Shown in pieces: positions 10,036 through 25,105 of a DNA stretch of 64,000 nt. The notes below the pieces were generated by a model. That model ran no database searches. It worked only from the letters and a program-made list of their open reading frames with translations, and had not been told where the DNA came from. The stretch lies in contig JAKMXF010000022.1 of NCBI GenBank assembly GCA_024704765.1, positions 730,555 to 794,554 of the forward strand, given 5' to 3'. The position numbers were made by a program, and so were the translations under genes. The first letter of the stretch is position 1, and the number at the start of each line of letters is the position of its first letter. The stretch is from Oopsacas minuta. Lineage: Eukaryota > Porifera > Hexactinellida > Lyssacinosida > Leucopsacidae.

Positions 10036-12770
10036 ATGCCTCTTACAGTCTATGAGGGAGAACGTTACCTGATAACGAACACAAGAGGAGTGGGACACGT
10101 AGTCCGTGGTCCAGATAGGGTAACGAAATATTTCTACGTATTTATTTATGGTATAGTGAATTCGTTTATCGTTTAGATATTCGTTGGAGTAAATGAAGAA
10201 GCTCAGAGATTGTTTCGTAGAAGCGCGGGTCCTGACCAATACCTAGTTATCAGATACAGAGAACTAGGACAGATCAGGATAGAACATCGACATGGGTAAT
10301 TCTGGATATATGAATTTATGAATTATAATTGATTGTTGGTATGTTATAAATATTATTATAGACCTTGCTTTGAATTCGAGAACCCATTGACTCATGAATC
10401 AATTACAATAAAGAATGCTGAAAAACTGAACAGCAATGAGATGCTTGTTGTGTATAAACAAGAACAAGAGTTAATTCAGAGAAGGCTTGTTCCAGGTCCA
10501 GCTATATTTGTTCCTGAATCAAATGAATGGTAACAGATTTTCCTAATTACATACTCTGGAATCACTATTTCAAGGACGGAATGGGATAATTGACTGGACT
10601 ATATGATTGTAGAATATGATTGTTTGGGTGGGTTCAGGGTTGGGGTTAATTTTTAACATGGTCGAGGTGACGAGATCTATATTGACAAGTGATTGCCAGT
10701 CAACTCGTACTACAGGGCCAGCGTCACTGGTCCGGTTGGCTTCAAAATCTGTAGCGCCGGCCTGTACTAAGTCAACTCAACATGATGGGCGTTAAAATAC
10801 TCTGATCAACAGCTGGAAGGGTGTGTATAACTAGTACAAGAAAAAATCTGGGTCAAAAAGCAATAAGAAACACTCTTAACACAACATCGAGGGATGTAAA
10901 AATAGGTATGAGGTGCTGAAATAATAGATACGAGTTAGCTGAAATAATAGGTACGAGTTGGCCAGAAATGAAGACGACTTGTGCCAAAATAAGCACGAAA
11001 AGACACAAAAAATAAGTACTAGTTGACTGCGAACTATCACGTCAATACAAAGATTGTATTGTTTTGTATTACAAGCCAATAAATCCAAATTGGATATGCC
11101 AGTTATCTAAATTCAAAAAGTAATATACATTTATGCATAGAATGCTATGGTTTGTGTATTATAAAATCTATTAGGTTTCATCAATTTAAATGGCACGGAC
11201 AAGACCTAGAGAATCTCGGGAAAATAAGACCTGGAGTTCATCAATTCACGAAACTTCAGATGATTCCTTCACAAATTTACTATGATGTAAGTTTCACAAA
11301 TTTATAGGATTGGAATACTTGATATTTTTTATCTGGGGGACTAGCTCAAATGGTAGAGCGCTCGCTTAGCATGCGAGAGGCACCGGGATCGATGCCCGGG
11401 TCTTCCATACTTTTTTGTTCTTTTGTCTTTTGGAAGACAAAAAGTCAGCGGCTCGAACCACCAGCCTCTCGGTTAGCAGCCATTCCGTTCACGTCAATGA
11501 ATTCTTTATTTTCTGTATATACGCATTACGTAGATTGTAAATTTCGAGATCAACCATTCGTTCTCATTCATTAACATCCTTAAAATCCTATTAATTCATT
11601 ACCTTTACTTGCTCCAATTTTTATTTTTTCTCTATTTCCCTCTTGCACATATCAGGTGACAGAGGTTAGTTCAATATCATACTAACTACATGTAAATATA
11701 CGTATATTCACTCTGAGGATAATAATAGGTTCGTACTAATGATGATATCCTGATCGAAATACAGCTCATGTTATTCTATGAAATATCCGATGTTGATAGA
11801 ATGGTATGTTATACGTATCCTCAAAACAAATCGTTTGATATTGTGATTACATATTATACGGTTAAACCTGCATAATTCGACAATTTTATGTCCCAACTAG
11901 CGTAGCATCATGCAAGTTCCACTGTATTCGTATGCATGTATTATTCTATTATTTTACAGTTGAATGGGAGTACAGATCCTATCGCAGATTTGATAAAGTG
12001 AGTAATTCATATCTCATCAATTTTTGAGCGTTACGTATTCAATCATTTACATTCTCTTTAGTGCTGTTGCTTCAGATGTTATTTCTTTCGTTTCTGCTCT
12101 CAGGTATACACGTTTAGCCTAGAAAGTATTTTAAAAGCTTGATTACTGTCTTTATTAGTTATCAAGATTTCCTCCAACAAACTGGGCTACTCAGTGACAT
12201 GAAAACTTACGCTCAGTTGGATAACAGAGCTGATAAGATCGGATGTTCAATCAGTAATGTAGTTTATCGTGGCTACAAAGCTCCTCAAAAGTTACAAGCA
12301 ATTCAACTGAATGCAATTACATCCAGGACCAACCTGAAAATCAAGAATGAGTTGGACAACATGTCCAATGAGATTACTTCATTCAAGTTGACTAAAGAGA
12401 TGGACAGACTTGATCTAAGTATGAATTTTCTTTAATTAAAGGTACATGAATATAATACATTTTATGAAATGTCTAATATATTCTAGAGCAACAAGTAGAT
12501 CAGCTGAGATCAGAAATGAAACATGCTATCGACCAGACTGCTAAAAATCATGAGATTACACTCAACCAGATGAAGCATCAAGCTGCTATAGAAGAAGAGG
12601 ATTCACTTGCAGCACATCAACTTGAGATGAAGAAAGGAGACAAAGATTTGGAAATTAGGTTCTTGAAAGAGTTAAAAGTTCTTGGAGTGGATATCAATGC
12701 CTACCTCAAGGGGCAGCAGGAAACACCAGTTGCAGAAGAGATTCAAATCCACCCAACAACTATGTTATAA
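10036..12770 (+). CDS. Uncharacterised SPFH / band-7-like domain protein, ten exons
   Basis: Exons that keep frame with GT-AG junctions: 10036-10119, 10177-10295, 10362-10529, 11175-11286, 11656-11664, 11729-11803, 11960-11997, 12062-12103, 12159-12418 and 12487-12770, giving 396 residues. The N-terminal half holds short beta-rich repeats (YLITNTRGVGHVVRGPDR; GPAIFVPESNEW) reminiscent of vault-protein-like modules. The middle (VRTNDDILIEIQLMLFYEIS; NGSTDPIADLIN; SDVISFVSAL) is SPFH-like. The block TYAQLDNRADKIGCSISNVV followed by YRGYKAPQKLQAIQ then leads into a long charged helix, likely coiled coil, to the end. There is no signal peptide. SPFH proteins scaffold membranes or large shells, but the role of this subfamily is unknown to me. 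The 9-nt exon (codons V-T-E) is needed to keep the conserved D-V-x-E-V-R-T run. The start is the only Met before the conserved block. Confidence 0.75.
10785..11035. repeat. Dispersed intronic repeat, copy A
   Basis: Lies in intron 3 of the SPFH gene and matches, in the same order, a block at about 22945-23165 in intron 3 of the DDX39 gene. Shared words include CAACTCAACAT, GTGTATAACTAG, CAATAAGA/TAATAAGA and GAGTTGGCC. Internally a unit of about 21 bp (GAAATAATAGRTACGAGTTR) is repeated. No coding capacity or clear terminal repeats; possibly a SINE or non-autonomous element. Confidence 0.5.
11335..11407 (+). tRNA. tRNA-Ala (anticodon AGC), inside an intron
   Basis: 73 nt folding as a full cloverleaf. 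The acceptor stem is GGGGGAC with GTCTTCC (two G-U pairs) and discriminator A. The D arm contains TAGCTCAAATGGTAGAG (A box). The anticodon stem CTCGC/GCGAG encloses TTAGCAT, with AGC at 11368-11370. The T arm is CCGGG-ATCGATG-CCCGG (B box). No intron and no encoded CCA. It lies on the same strand as its host gene, within intron 4 of the SPFH gene, and ends in a T run. Confidence 0.95.
11409..11417 (+). terminator. RNA polymerase III T-run terminator for tRNA-Ala
   Basis: ACTTTTTTG directly follows the tRNA discriminator base. A run of six T is a sufficient Pol III stop, so the tRNA can be made independently of its host gene. Confidence 0.75.
11447..11493 (-). pseudogene. tRNA-Asn-derived relic (3' portion only)
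   Basis: CTCGAACCACCAGCCTCTCG followed by GTTAGCAGCC matches, on the plus strand, the reverse complement of the T arm, variable loop and anticodon arm of the tRNA-Asn at 15257-15330. Both also share a flank beginning AAAAAGT(A/C)AGCG. The relic lacks about 10 nt of the acceptor/T-stem side and the whole 5' half, so it cannot fold as a tRNA. It sits 40 bp after tRNA-Ala. The shared flank suggests a DNA-level duplication. Confidence 0.6.
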
Positions 12771-13006
12771 CTTACAGAAAAACTTCTCTCTACATAAGAT
12801 TTGTATGAGTAGTAGATTGTAAATATTCTCATCCTTTTCAGAATAGTTGCAGTATATTTTGAAACATTTATCATTTTTAGTTTTTGAGCAATATCAGTCT
12901 TCATGTTATGGACTATGGAGTATTTTATTCACTTCTGATGTAAATCAAAGTATAGATAATTATTTTATGTTATTATCCATGGTAAGTCTAGCAAGTTCAA
13001 TTGCAG

Positions 13007-14157
13007 ATGGCCGCAGGGACAGCAAACCAAACTTACAATTTATACAAGAGTGTCATTGATGAAGTAATCAAAAATGTGAGAGACGCGTTTCGCAATGAGG
13101 GACACGATGAAAAAGTTATTATAGAGCTGAGAAATGCATGGGAGGAGAGACTTAAAGATTCTGAAGCTGTTAAAGTGTCAAAAAATGACATCAACATCCC
13201 TGACACTTCCTCTACTATATACCCACACAATACAATCACAAAATCACACCCAATTAATCACCTACCGATGCCTAGTGGCTCCTCTCTGGTGGATAACTTC
13301 AGATCTGGAGGAGATGAACGTGTACACGCTCGAGAGCTTGATGTTCATTCACAAGCTTCCTCCCTGTTCCGTATGAAAAAGCATCCTATGCAACAACCTC
13401 ACCATTCTATGCACCCGTATCCTAATCCATTGATGCACCCACAGATGTATCTCGGCCATCCCCCTATGCCTCCTCCTCAGATGCGCCAATTCGAAAAATT
13501 TGAGAGTTCCCTCGGCTCTCCAGAAGATAAACCGAGTAAAGAGAAGCTTCCTGGATTCAAATCTGAAGGGAAGAGACAACAAACTGATATGAGTATGGTC
13601 AGTTCTCAACTCGTATAATTTATAAGGTTACACATTCTTAATAATTAATCCGTGTGTAGTTTGAAAAAGCTCCCAGTGCCAAGAGAAGTCGCATGGGGCA
13701 AGTTGACGGAACTGGGGGAGGACACGGGACCGGAACAAGTGGAACAGGAGCTACAGGGGGTGCTGACGTCATAGAGGACAGTACTGATGACGAGATTGAC
13801 GATGACGATCTGGATGATGATGATGATCAATCTGACAATTCTGAAATTGCTCCCGGTGATATAGACAGTATTGGAGTGCGTAAAGCTGATGGAGCCAAGG
13901 GAACTAGTGGGGGCGAGGCCGAAGGGGGGAAAGACCCAGAAGGTGTGGAAGGAGACGAAGAACTCGGAAGTACTGACGATGATGATAGCGGTGATGATCA
14001 CGAAGACCATTTCGAAACGGAGAATATGGTTGTATGTCAATTCAAAAAAGTTACTCGCACACGCAATAAATGGAGGTTCCATTTAAAAGATGGAATTATG
14101 AATCTAAACGGGTTCGATCAAGTTTTCAGTCAAGCAACTGGAGAAGCAGATTGGTGA
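13007..14157 (+). CDS. GTF2A1: Transcription factor IIA subunit 1 (alpha/beta)
   Basis: Large TFIIA subunit, which stabilises TBP on the TATA box; the family precursor is usually cut by taspase into alpha and beta. Exon 1 starts at ATG 13007 and opens with the four-helix block (TYNLYKSVIDEVIKNVRDAF, then ELRNAWEERL). The middle is a low-complexity linker rich in Pro, His and Met. Exon 2 begins at 13660 and carries Gly-rich and acidic segments, then the beta-barrel signature FETENMVVCQF and NKWRFHLKDGIMNLNGFD, ending ADW. The donor of exon 1 could be after 13597 (ATG|GTCAGT) or 13612 (CTC|GTATAA); both are phase 0, so length is 363 or 368 residues. An acceptor-like TTGCAG directly abuts the ATG, suggesting a spliced 5' leader. 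Confidence 0.92.
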
Positions 14158-14905
14158 TACTCTCTCCTGCATATTGTACAGTTGGTTTCTAAATTATTTC
14201 TATACTCTAATGAGAATCTATTTGAATCAGGCGCAGCTAATATCAACATCAAACATTAGCTTTATTGGAGAAAAATCTGTTGAAATTAATAACCTGATAA
14301 TATGTCTTGTCCGGTTGCTGAGACACTGATGAATTTTATTAAACTTATGTGGACTCACTCTTGTTATTATACTTATCTAACATGCTATTTTCTTGAGTCT
14401 TATTCTATTTGTTATAAATTGTAATTTCGTAATTAACCCACATGCTAATATTCAGAGCAGCTATAGCTATACTTGCTATAACATGCTTTCTCAAACTCTC
14501 ATGGGTTATGGGATCCCCTCTATAACCCTAGGCTGAGATTTGCAACAATATTTGAGCACTCTTTAGGACTGCTCTGCACCAGACTAGAAATTCATATGGA
14601 CATTCCTTTAAAATATCATCTTATATATGCGGTTCCGTGTTTGTTCCGGGTTGGTCCAGTTCTTGGAACGGTAGAACCAAGACTGAACCCTACCTTGTTG
14701 GTTCAAATTTTGAAAATAATAACCTTATTCAGAGCAATACGACAGCAAGGCAACATGCACGATGCAAGAATGTTACATAAGAAATTATATTTTCATGCAA
14801 CATTGTGCAGGAAAATAGAACATGTTCCTATTTCATGCAACATAATTGGCCTAAATAGAGGTATTGAAATGTGAGTGCGCATACACATTGAGGAGCTTAC
14901 GGATT

Positions 14906-14930
14906 GAGGGTTGGCTGATCGCCAACCCTC
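14906..14930. repeat. Perfect 10-bp hairpin
   Basis: GAGGGTTGGC at 14906-14915 and GCCAACCCTC at 14921-14930 pair perfectly around a 5-nt loop. It lies in the spacer 14158-16438. No gene-like context on either side, so its role, if any, is unknown. Confidence 0.6.
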
Positions 14931-15256
14931 ACTCCTAAAGTGTAGTAAATACACCAATACAACATTGCATATCCGGCGCACTCGACTTTTACTGCATGCT
15001 CAAAATTAAAAAGAAATTTCAAAAATTTTGCATGGAAAAACCAACAAATACGATGTAACTTTGATGAAAGCAACAATGTTGGATCGTATATGGTGGGCTT
15101 TTTGGTCAACTCATACTTGTTTAGACCCACTCAGTATCTTAGAGCATTCCTTATTGCTTGCGGCCCAATTTTTCTTTTCTTGTAAAGTACTAGTTACGAG
15201 CAATATTTCTTACTTTTTCAAGTGTTTATATTTTTGAATTGAAAGCAAAAAGTAAG

Positions 15257-15263
15257 CGGACCT

Positions 15264-15324
<61 letters not shown>

Positions 15325-15330
15325 AAGTCC
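15257..15330 (-). tRNA. tRNA-Asn (anticodon GTT)
   Basis: 74 nt on the minus strand. The acceptor arms GGACTTG and CAGGTCC pair with one mismatch or wobble, discriminator G. The D arm contains GGCGCAATCGGTTAGCGCG, the anticodon loop CTGTTAA carries GTT (plus strand 15294-15296), and the T arm has GTTCAAG between complementary stems. No intron. The minus strand downstream has a run of five T (plus-strand A run at 15247-15251), fitting a Pol III terminator. It stands alone in the 14158-16438 spacer. Confidence 0.95.
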
Positions 15331-15861
15331 ATGAATATAATTGTTTCATTTCTCTGCCTTTTCAGCAATTTATATTTTCTTGTATACAGTTAGGGTTGCT
15401 TATTGTAAACCGCATGGGATGATCTTTTTGGGCCACTGGCTTTGTTTATTAACGTGAACGGTTCACGATTACACTTGTCTATATACAGTTGAAATCGGAT
15501 TATTTTGTCCCCGAAAAAGGGTTGTAAAGCCATTTCTTGCATATGCGCATTATTCCCTAGGGAGTATTGTTCTCGGACATTCACTAGTTAGATTTTTCTT
15601 GAGTAAGTGAAAATATTGATTGAAAGTGCTGAACACAGTCGTGAAACTACGTAGTTCAAGCTGCAGTTGGCATTTCATTGCACTATTCAAAGTGTATGTA
15701 AATCTGATATTTAACTCGGAGTGGTATCATGAATGCTCACACGGACTTGTGTGCATGTGATCATGTATATTCGATCTACTGAGTATGCCCACTCGAGTTT
15801 CTAACTCCTCATGCTCACTTGTTGGTAGTCTTTTCATCCTTTGTACAACTTTCGAAATATG

Positions 15862-16035
15862 TACAGTGGAGTCTCCCAAAACGGACACTCCGAGAAGCGG
15901 TCAAACCTCGTGGCACGGATTGAATTTGACAAGCATGTAATTACTACTTAAGCAATCTCCGTGAAGCAAACAATTCTCTACAACGGACACAATGCCATGT
16001 CCCCAACGTGTCCGTTATTCGGAGACTCCACTGTA
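15862..16035. mobile_element. Pogo/Tigger-like MITE with long terminal inverted repeats
   Basis: TACAGTGGAGTCTCC at the left is mirrored by GGAGACTCCACTGTA at the right, 174 bp in all including TA at both ends. Inner parts are also inverted (ACGGACAC near the left, GTGTCCGT near the right). The CAGTGGAGTCTCC end and TA flank are characteristic of pogo/Tigger-type elements. Non-coding. Confidence 0.75.
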
Positions 16036-16438
16036 CTCCTAGATCATATAATATTGTTTCAAACACTTTCAATGCATTTCACTACACTAAATGAAATATT
16101 TTGAAATTGTATATTTGAACAGTGCTGTTCGGATTAACCAGGGTGTATTATACAATTATATAATTTTCGATCGTTTTAGGCATACAGAATTTGAAAATTT
16201 TCGAATCTAGACCCCAAAATGTATGTACAAATTATCATGGCTGGCGGACGGACGTACGCACTAGAGCATCTCCCTAATATAAATTTCAGAAAATGATCTA
16301 AAAAATTATCATGAACGTGATTACGATCATTCATTTGGTGATCGATTGATGCCCAATACCCTCATTGTGCTCATCATTTTGGCTAAAATCAGACTTGAAT
16401 ATGTTTATAAGTAGCTAATTAGTACACAGAGCAGCTTC

Positions 16439-17134
16439 CTACAATTTTGTGAGTAAGAATATTAGAATGCTAATTTTACTAACTTTAAAATGAGCTTTCT
16501 TACTTTCCAATCCTTCTGAAATAGTTTCTAAAAACTCTACTTTCATCTTTCCCATATAGAATTGCTCTACTTCGCTGATACTAATTGCACAAGGGGGACC
16601 TGAGAATTCATCCCTAGGGTACTCAAATGTATTCAGTAGCATTCTACCTGTTGGCTTGAGGAGGCAAGTTTGTAATTCGACGTATGCTTCTCTCTCCATA
16701 GGGTCAATCGCTATAAAACTGTTCCAATCTAGAATCGCATCAAATATGCCAATATGGTCTTTGCTAATTTTGAATAACTCTCCCTGATATAATTTTATTT
16801 TGAGATCCTCGGATATTAGTAGATGCTCCGCACCACTCTTTTCATCAACTTTCTCTGAGAATTTTATCTTGTTATCTTGGAAAAATTCTTTGCAAGCTTT
16901 ATAGCTCAAGTCTATTCCTACTACTTCATGCCCTCTTTCATATAAGAATTTCATTTCTAGAGTTTTACCACACAAAGGTACTAGAATTCGCTTTAATTCA
17001 CCTTTATCAGTCATCTGGTCATAGTACTTGACAACATCGTTTCTCACTTCTTCACATTGCCATGGTGTTTTTCTAGTGTTCCATAGGTTTTCCCAGTATT
17101 CTAACGAGAATGTATTTGAAATTCCTGATGCCAT
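16439..17134 (-). CDS. TPMT: Thiopurine S-methyltransferase-like SAM methyltransferase (intronless)
   Basis: A single frame of 231 residues, close to the family's usual length. SAM-dependent methyltransferase that S-methylates small aromatic or heterocyclic thiols in the cytosol. Visible landmarks: YWENLWNTRKTPWQ at 13-26, the SAM-binding motif LVPLCGKTLEM at 51-61, VVGIDLS at 71-77, DAILDWNSFIAIDP near 131-144, and FEYP near 169. The C-terminus ends FLLTKL, much like the family end, so the frame looks complete although no intron is present. Its start faces the PPP5 start 462 bp away, implying a shared promoter. A degraded fragment of the same gene lies at 20876-20945. The natural substrate is unknown. 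Confidence 0.88.
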   Translation of the reverse strand: MASGISNTFSLEYWENLWNTRKTPWQCEEVRNDVVKYYDQMTDKGELKRILVPLCGKTLEMKFLYERGHEVVGIDLSYKACKEFFQDNKIKFSEKVDEKSGAEHLLISEDLKIKLYQGELFKISKDHIGIFDAILDWNSFIAIDPMEREAYVELQTCLLKPTGRMLLNTFEYPRDEFSGPPCAISISEVEQFYMGKMKVEFLETISEGLESKKAHFKVSKISILIFLLTKL

Positions 17135-17596
17135 AGGTTCTAACAGTGTTTATGTAGTCTATTAACCTAGTTGCATCAATTATTGATGGATGAATTATAC
17201 TTGTATAATAATAATATTACGTATTTAAGTACAAATCACTACAAATAGAGAATAAGAGCCGCTTCGCTTTCTCGCGCTGCGCGGCTTGTGAACACCATAA
17301 CAACAACAATAAAATTACGTATGATTAATTCATAAGTGTGAAATCAGATTCAGCATATTTGATATATTTATTCAAGTATATAGAATTCTGTTACATTCTT
17401 GATAAACACCATAGTGACATCTCATAATTAGGAAATTCGAATTCAACACAACATTCCATAAATCCTTTGATTGACAACGGACAAACAAACAAACACCTAA
17501 CAATCGAATTTTAAGGCGATCTATAGGTTAATTTTTCATATAAATTCCTTTTCGATTCCTTTTCTTTAGGAAAAATTAATTTATAAGCGTTGCAAA
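17135..17596. promoter_or_regulatory. Presumed bidirectional promoter between TPMT-like and PPP5 genes
   Basis: 462 bp separate the two divergent start codons. A pyrimidine-rich tract ending CTTTAG at 17569 looks like a splice acceptor 27 bp before the PPP5 ATG. GCTGCGCGGC near 17275-17284 is a local GC-rich spot. No obvious TATA box for either gene. The assignment rests on position only. Confidence 0.4.
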
Positions 17597-19111
17597 ATGG
17601 CAACATCTCCTGTCGATTCTGCCAAACAAGAAACAGAACCTGACCAACTGGTGAAAGAAAAACCAGAACTTGCCACACCTGTAACACCTGAATCCAAGCA
17701 AGAAGCAGAATCTTACAAAACTAAAGCAAACGAGCAATTCAAGGACAAGAAATTCAATGATGCAATTCAGAATTACACCGAAGCTATTAAACTAGATTCT
17801 ACTAATCCCATATACTATAGTAACCGAAGTATGGCGTATCTCCGTGTGGAAAGTTTTGGCTATGCACTCGAAGACGCTTCAAAAGCTATAGAGTTAGATA
17901 ATAAATATACCAAAGCTTATTACCGTAGAGCATCTTCTAATATGGCTCTAGGGAAATTTAAAAAAGCATTGAAAGACTATGAAGCTGTTATGAAAGTATT
18001 TCCTAAAGATCCTGATGCAAAAGCGAAATTCGCTGAGTGCAATAAGATAGTAAACAGACAAGCATTTATGAAGGCAATTTCCATTGAAACCGTTACCAAG
18101 CCTGCAATACGATCTATTCAAGTTGAAGCGTATGCGGTTGAAGATAGTTATGATGGTCCACGTCTTGAAGGCGATATAACGGCTGATTTTATGCAACAAC
18201 TAATTGATCGATTCAGGGATCAAAAGTTGCTGCATAAAAGGTATGCATACAAGATCTTGATTGAAATTAGAAAATATTTTGAGGCAGAACAAACTGTGAG
18301 AGATGTTAGATTTCCGAAAAATGGAAAGTTCACGTTATGTGGTGATATACATGGTCAATACTATGATCTTCTAAATATCTTCAAGTTAAATGGACTCCCT
18401 TCACCTGACAATCCTTATCTATTCAACGGGGACTTTGTTGACCGTGGTTCTTTCTCCGTTGAAGTAATATTCACAATGTTTGGCTTCAAATTACTCTACC
18501 CAGACCATTTCTTCATGGCTCGTGGTAACCATGAAACAGAAACAATGAATCAAATGTATGGATTCGATGGAGAAGTCAAATATAAGTACTCATCTCAGAT
18601 GTCTGAAATATTCACAGACATCTTCAACTGTCTTCCTCTGGCGCATCTTATAAATGATAAAGTACTTGTTATGCATGGCGGATTGTTTTCTAAAGATGAC
18701 GTAACTCTGGATGACATCCGTAAGATTGATCGATTCAGACAGCCGCCAGAGGAAGGACTCATGTGCGAACTATTGTGGTCAGATCCACAACACTTTAATG
18801 GACGATCACCAAGCAAAAGAGGTGTGGGGGTACATTTTGGTCCTGATGTAACGTCAAAGTTTTTAGAGAAGAATAAACTAGACTATATTGTGCGGAGTCA
18901 TGAGGTTAAAGATGAGGGGTTCGAAGTTGCGCACGATGGCAAATGCATAACAATATTCTCTGCACCTAATTATTGCGATCAGATGGGAAACAAGGGAGCT
19001 TACATAAATATCACCAGTGACCTCAAGCCTATTTACAAATCATATTCTGCAGTATCTCATCCCAGTGTAAAGCCAATGGCTTATGCTTCTCCATTGCTTG
19101 GATTGTTTTGA
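17597..19111 (+). CDS. PPP5C: Serine/threonine protein phosphatase 5 (intronless)
   Basis: 504 residues, matching the animal family (about 500). Residues 36-140 form three TPR repeats, which in this family bind Hsp90 and hold the enzyme inactive. The phosphatase domain shows the metal and catalytic motifs GDIHGQ (249-254), GDFVDRG (278-284) and RGNHE (319-323), then [18 protein letters not shown] and SAPNYCD. The C-terminal tail [13 protein letters not shown] keeps the regulatory helix. It is a nucleocytoplasmic enzyme acting on Hsp90 clients, cochaperones and stress kinases. The reading frame has no intron, which is notable for a gene that is multi-exonic in most animals; a strong acceptor-like site in the 5' leader suggests the 5' UTR is spliced. 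All key residues are present, so it should be active. Confidence 0.96.
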   Translation: MATSPVDSAKQETEPDQLVKEKPELATPVTPESKQEAESYKTKANEQFKDKKFNDAIQNYTEAIKLDSTNPIYYSNRSMAYLRVESFGYALEDASKAIELDNKYTKAYYRRASSNMALGKFKKALKDYEAVMKVFPKDPDAKAKFAECNKIVNRQAFMKAISIETVTKPAIRSIQVEAYAVEDSYDGPRLEGDITADFMQQLIDRFRDQKLLHKRYAYKILIEIRKYFEAEQTVRDVRFPKNGKFTLCGDIHGQYYDLLNIFKLNGLPSPDNPYLFNGDFVDRGSFSVEVIFTMFGFKLLYPDHFFMARGNHETETMNQMYGFDGEVKYKYSSQMSEIFTDIFNCLPLAHLINDKVLVMHGGLFSKDDVTLDDIRKIDRFRQPPEEGLMCELLWSDPQHFNGRSPSKRGVGVHFGPDVTSKFLEKNKLDYIVRSHEVKDEGFEVAHDGKCITIFSAPNYCDQMGNKGAYINITSDLKPIYKSYSAVSHPSVKPMAYASPLLGLF

Positions 19112-20145
19112 ATACAACAAATTAGTTTAGATATTTTTCAATTCGATCAACTTAATCTCTGATTTGATCAAAATTGGAGTTCATAATTTTCTCCCAATGT
19201 ATTTTAATTGTATACATCAAGGATTATCTAGGAACGCCGGACGCTCCTCTACTCACATGATTTCTGATGAAACTATATTTAGGTGCGTGGAAATTGAGGA
19301 TCTTTCCTTATACCGTAACACTGATTTAGGCGTATTAAAATTCGGGAGGAGGAGCGCTACGAATGTGCTCGTGAAACCCTGTATAATTATCCCCCTGGTG
19401 TATATACATTCAATAATTAAGACTTATGATTGAGGGACTATCAAACTGGTGAGTGCTATAGACTTTGGCCCGAGTATGGAGTATGAAGCATCTAGCAGTA
19501 AGACAGTAACATACTTTAAAATCTAACCGAAATATTTACCTATTTTGAGAGAAATATCTTGACTGAAACTAATTTATTTACAGAGTGTCCTAATAAAAGT
19601 GATGCTATAGGACACCCTCACGATTTTCTTGTTTTTATAAATAAATCAATAAAACTCTGGGATTAGTCACAAAATCGATGGGAGATTATGTTCTCTGATA
19701 CAGTGAAACCTCGTTAATACGAATTTCCGGTTAAGACGAACAGAATTTTACACAATTTTAGTCGTACAATGGAAATTCAATTGTTTTTACTCCGGTTAAT
19801 ACGTATTCCGGATAAGGAGTACAAATCTCGACGGTCCGTTGGTGTACGTATTAACTACAACACATTGACATTGCTGGTAATTTGGCAACAGTTAGGATGT
19901 CAATAATTCGGTACAGTAGTGTACCTTGTTCAATAATCACTTGCACTCTATACGTTGACAATTACTATGTATTTCTATTCAATACAATACTCAAATTACT
20001 TCTTTATAAAGCAACCATTATATACTTATAGAATACTTTTGGAAATACTCTATTACAAATCCGTTTTCACTTACCACTCCTAATTGTATCTTCTTTGACA
20101 GATCTTTTCGCTTACCCCTTAGTTATCACTACTATCAGTCCAAAA
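19112..20145. other. Spacer between PPP5 and DDX39
   Basis: About 1 kb. An 89-codon frame at 19164-19433 has no recognisable similarity and I do not call it a gene. The only structured element is the pogo-like repeat near 19699. A strong acceptor-like site (TATCTTCTTTGACAG, ending 20101) lies 44 bp before the DDX39 start and probably ends a 5' UTR intron. Confidence 0.4.
19699..19860. mobile_element. Pogo/Tigger-like MITE, right end degraded
   Basis: The left end TACAGTGAAACCTCGTTAAT is a typical pogo/Tigger terminus. Inverted inner segments follow: TAATACGAATTTCCGG is mirrored by CCGGTTAATACGTATTCCGG, and CGTATTAACTA closes the right side. The right terminal CACTGTA is lost or mutated, so the end coordinate is approximate. 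Confidence 0.5.
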
Positions 20146-24984
<4,839 letters not shown>

Positions 24985-25105
24985 CTGTTAGAATATGCTG
25001 TTTAGTGATTAGCCTTCTTGACAGAACTAATTAGCTTTATTTTGTATCTGACTAACTTAGAACAAGGAACAATTGATTATAGATAATGATACACCAAGGT
25101 ATTTG

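Noticed and set aside
13645-14082. 145-codon minus-strand frame opposite TFIIA exon 2
   Set aside because: Antisense shadow of the acidic GAT/GAC-rich coding exon.
14596-15237. Several 62-92 codon frames around 14.6-15.2 kb, with words shared with 33.3-33.5 kb (GTATGGTGGGCTTT, CATGCAACA)
   Set aside because: Weak similarity only; perhaps a decayed dispersed repeat, but I could not define ends or order convincingly.
19164-19433. 89-codon frame after PPP5
   Set aside because: Not recognised, no family-like pattern; could be 3' UTR or spacer. Not supported as a gene.
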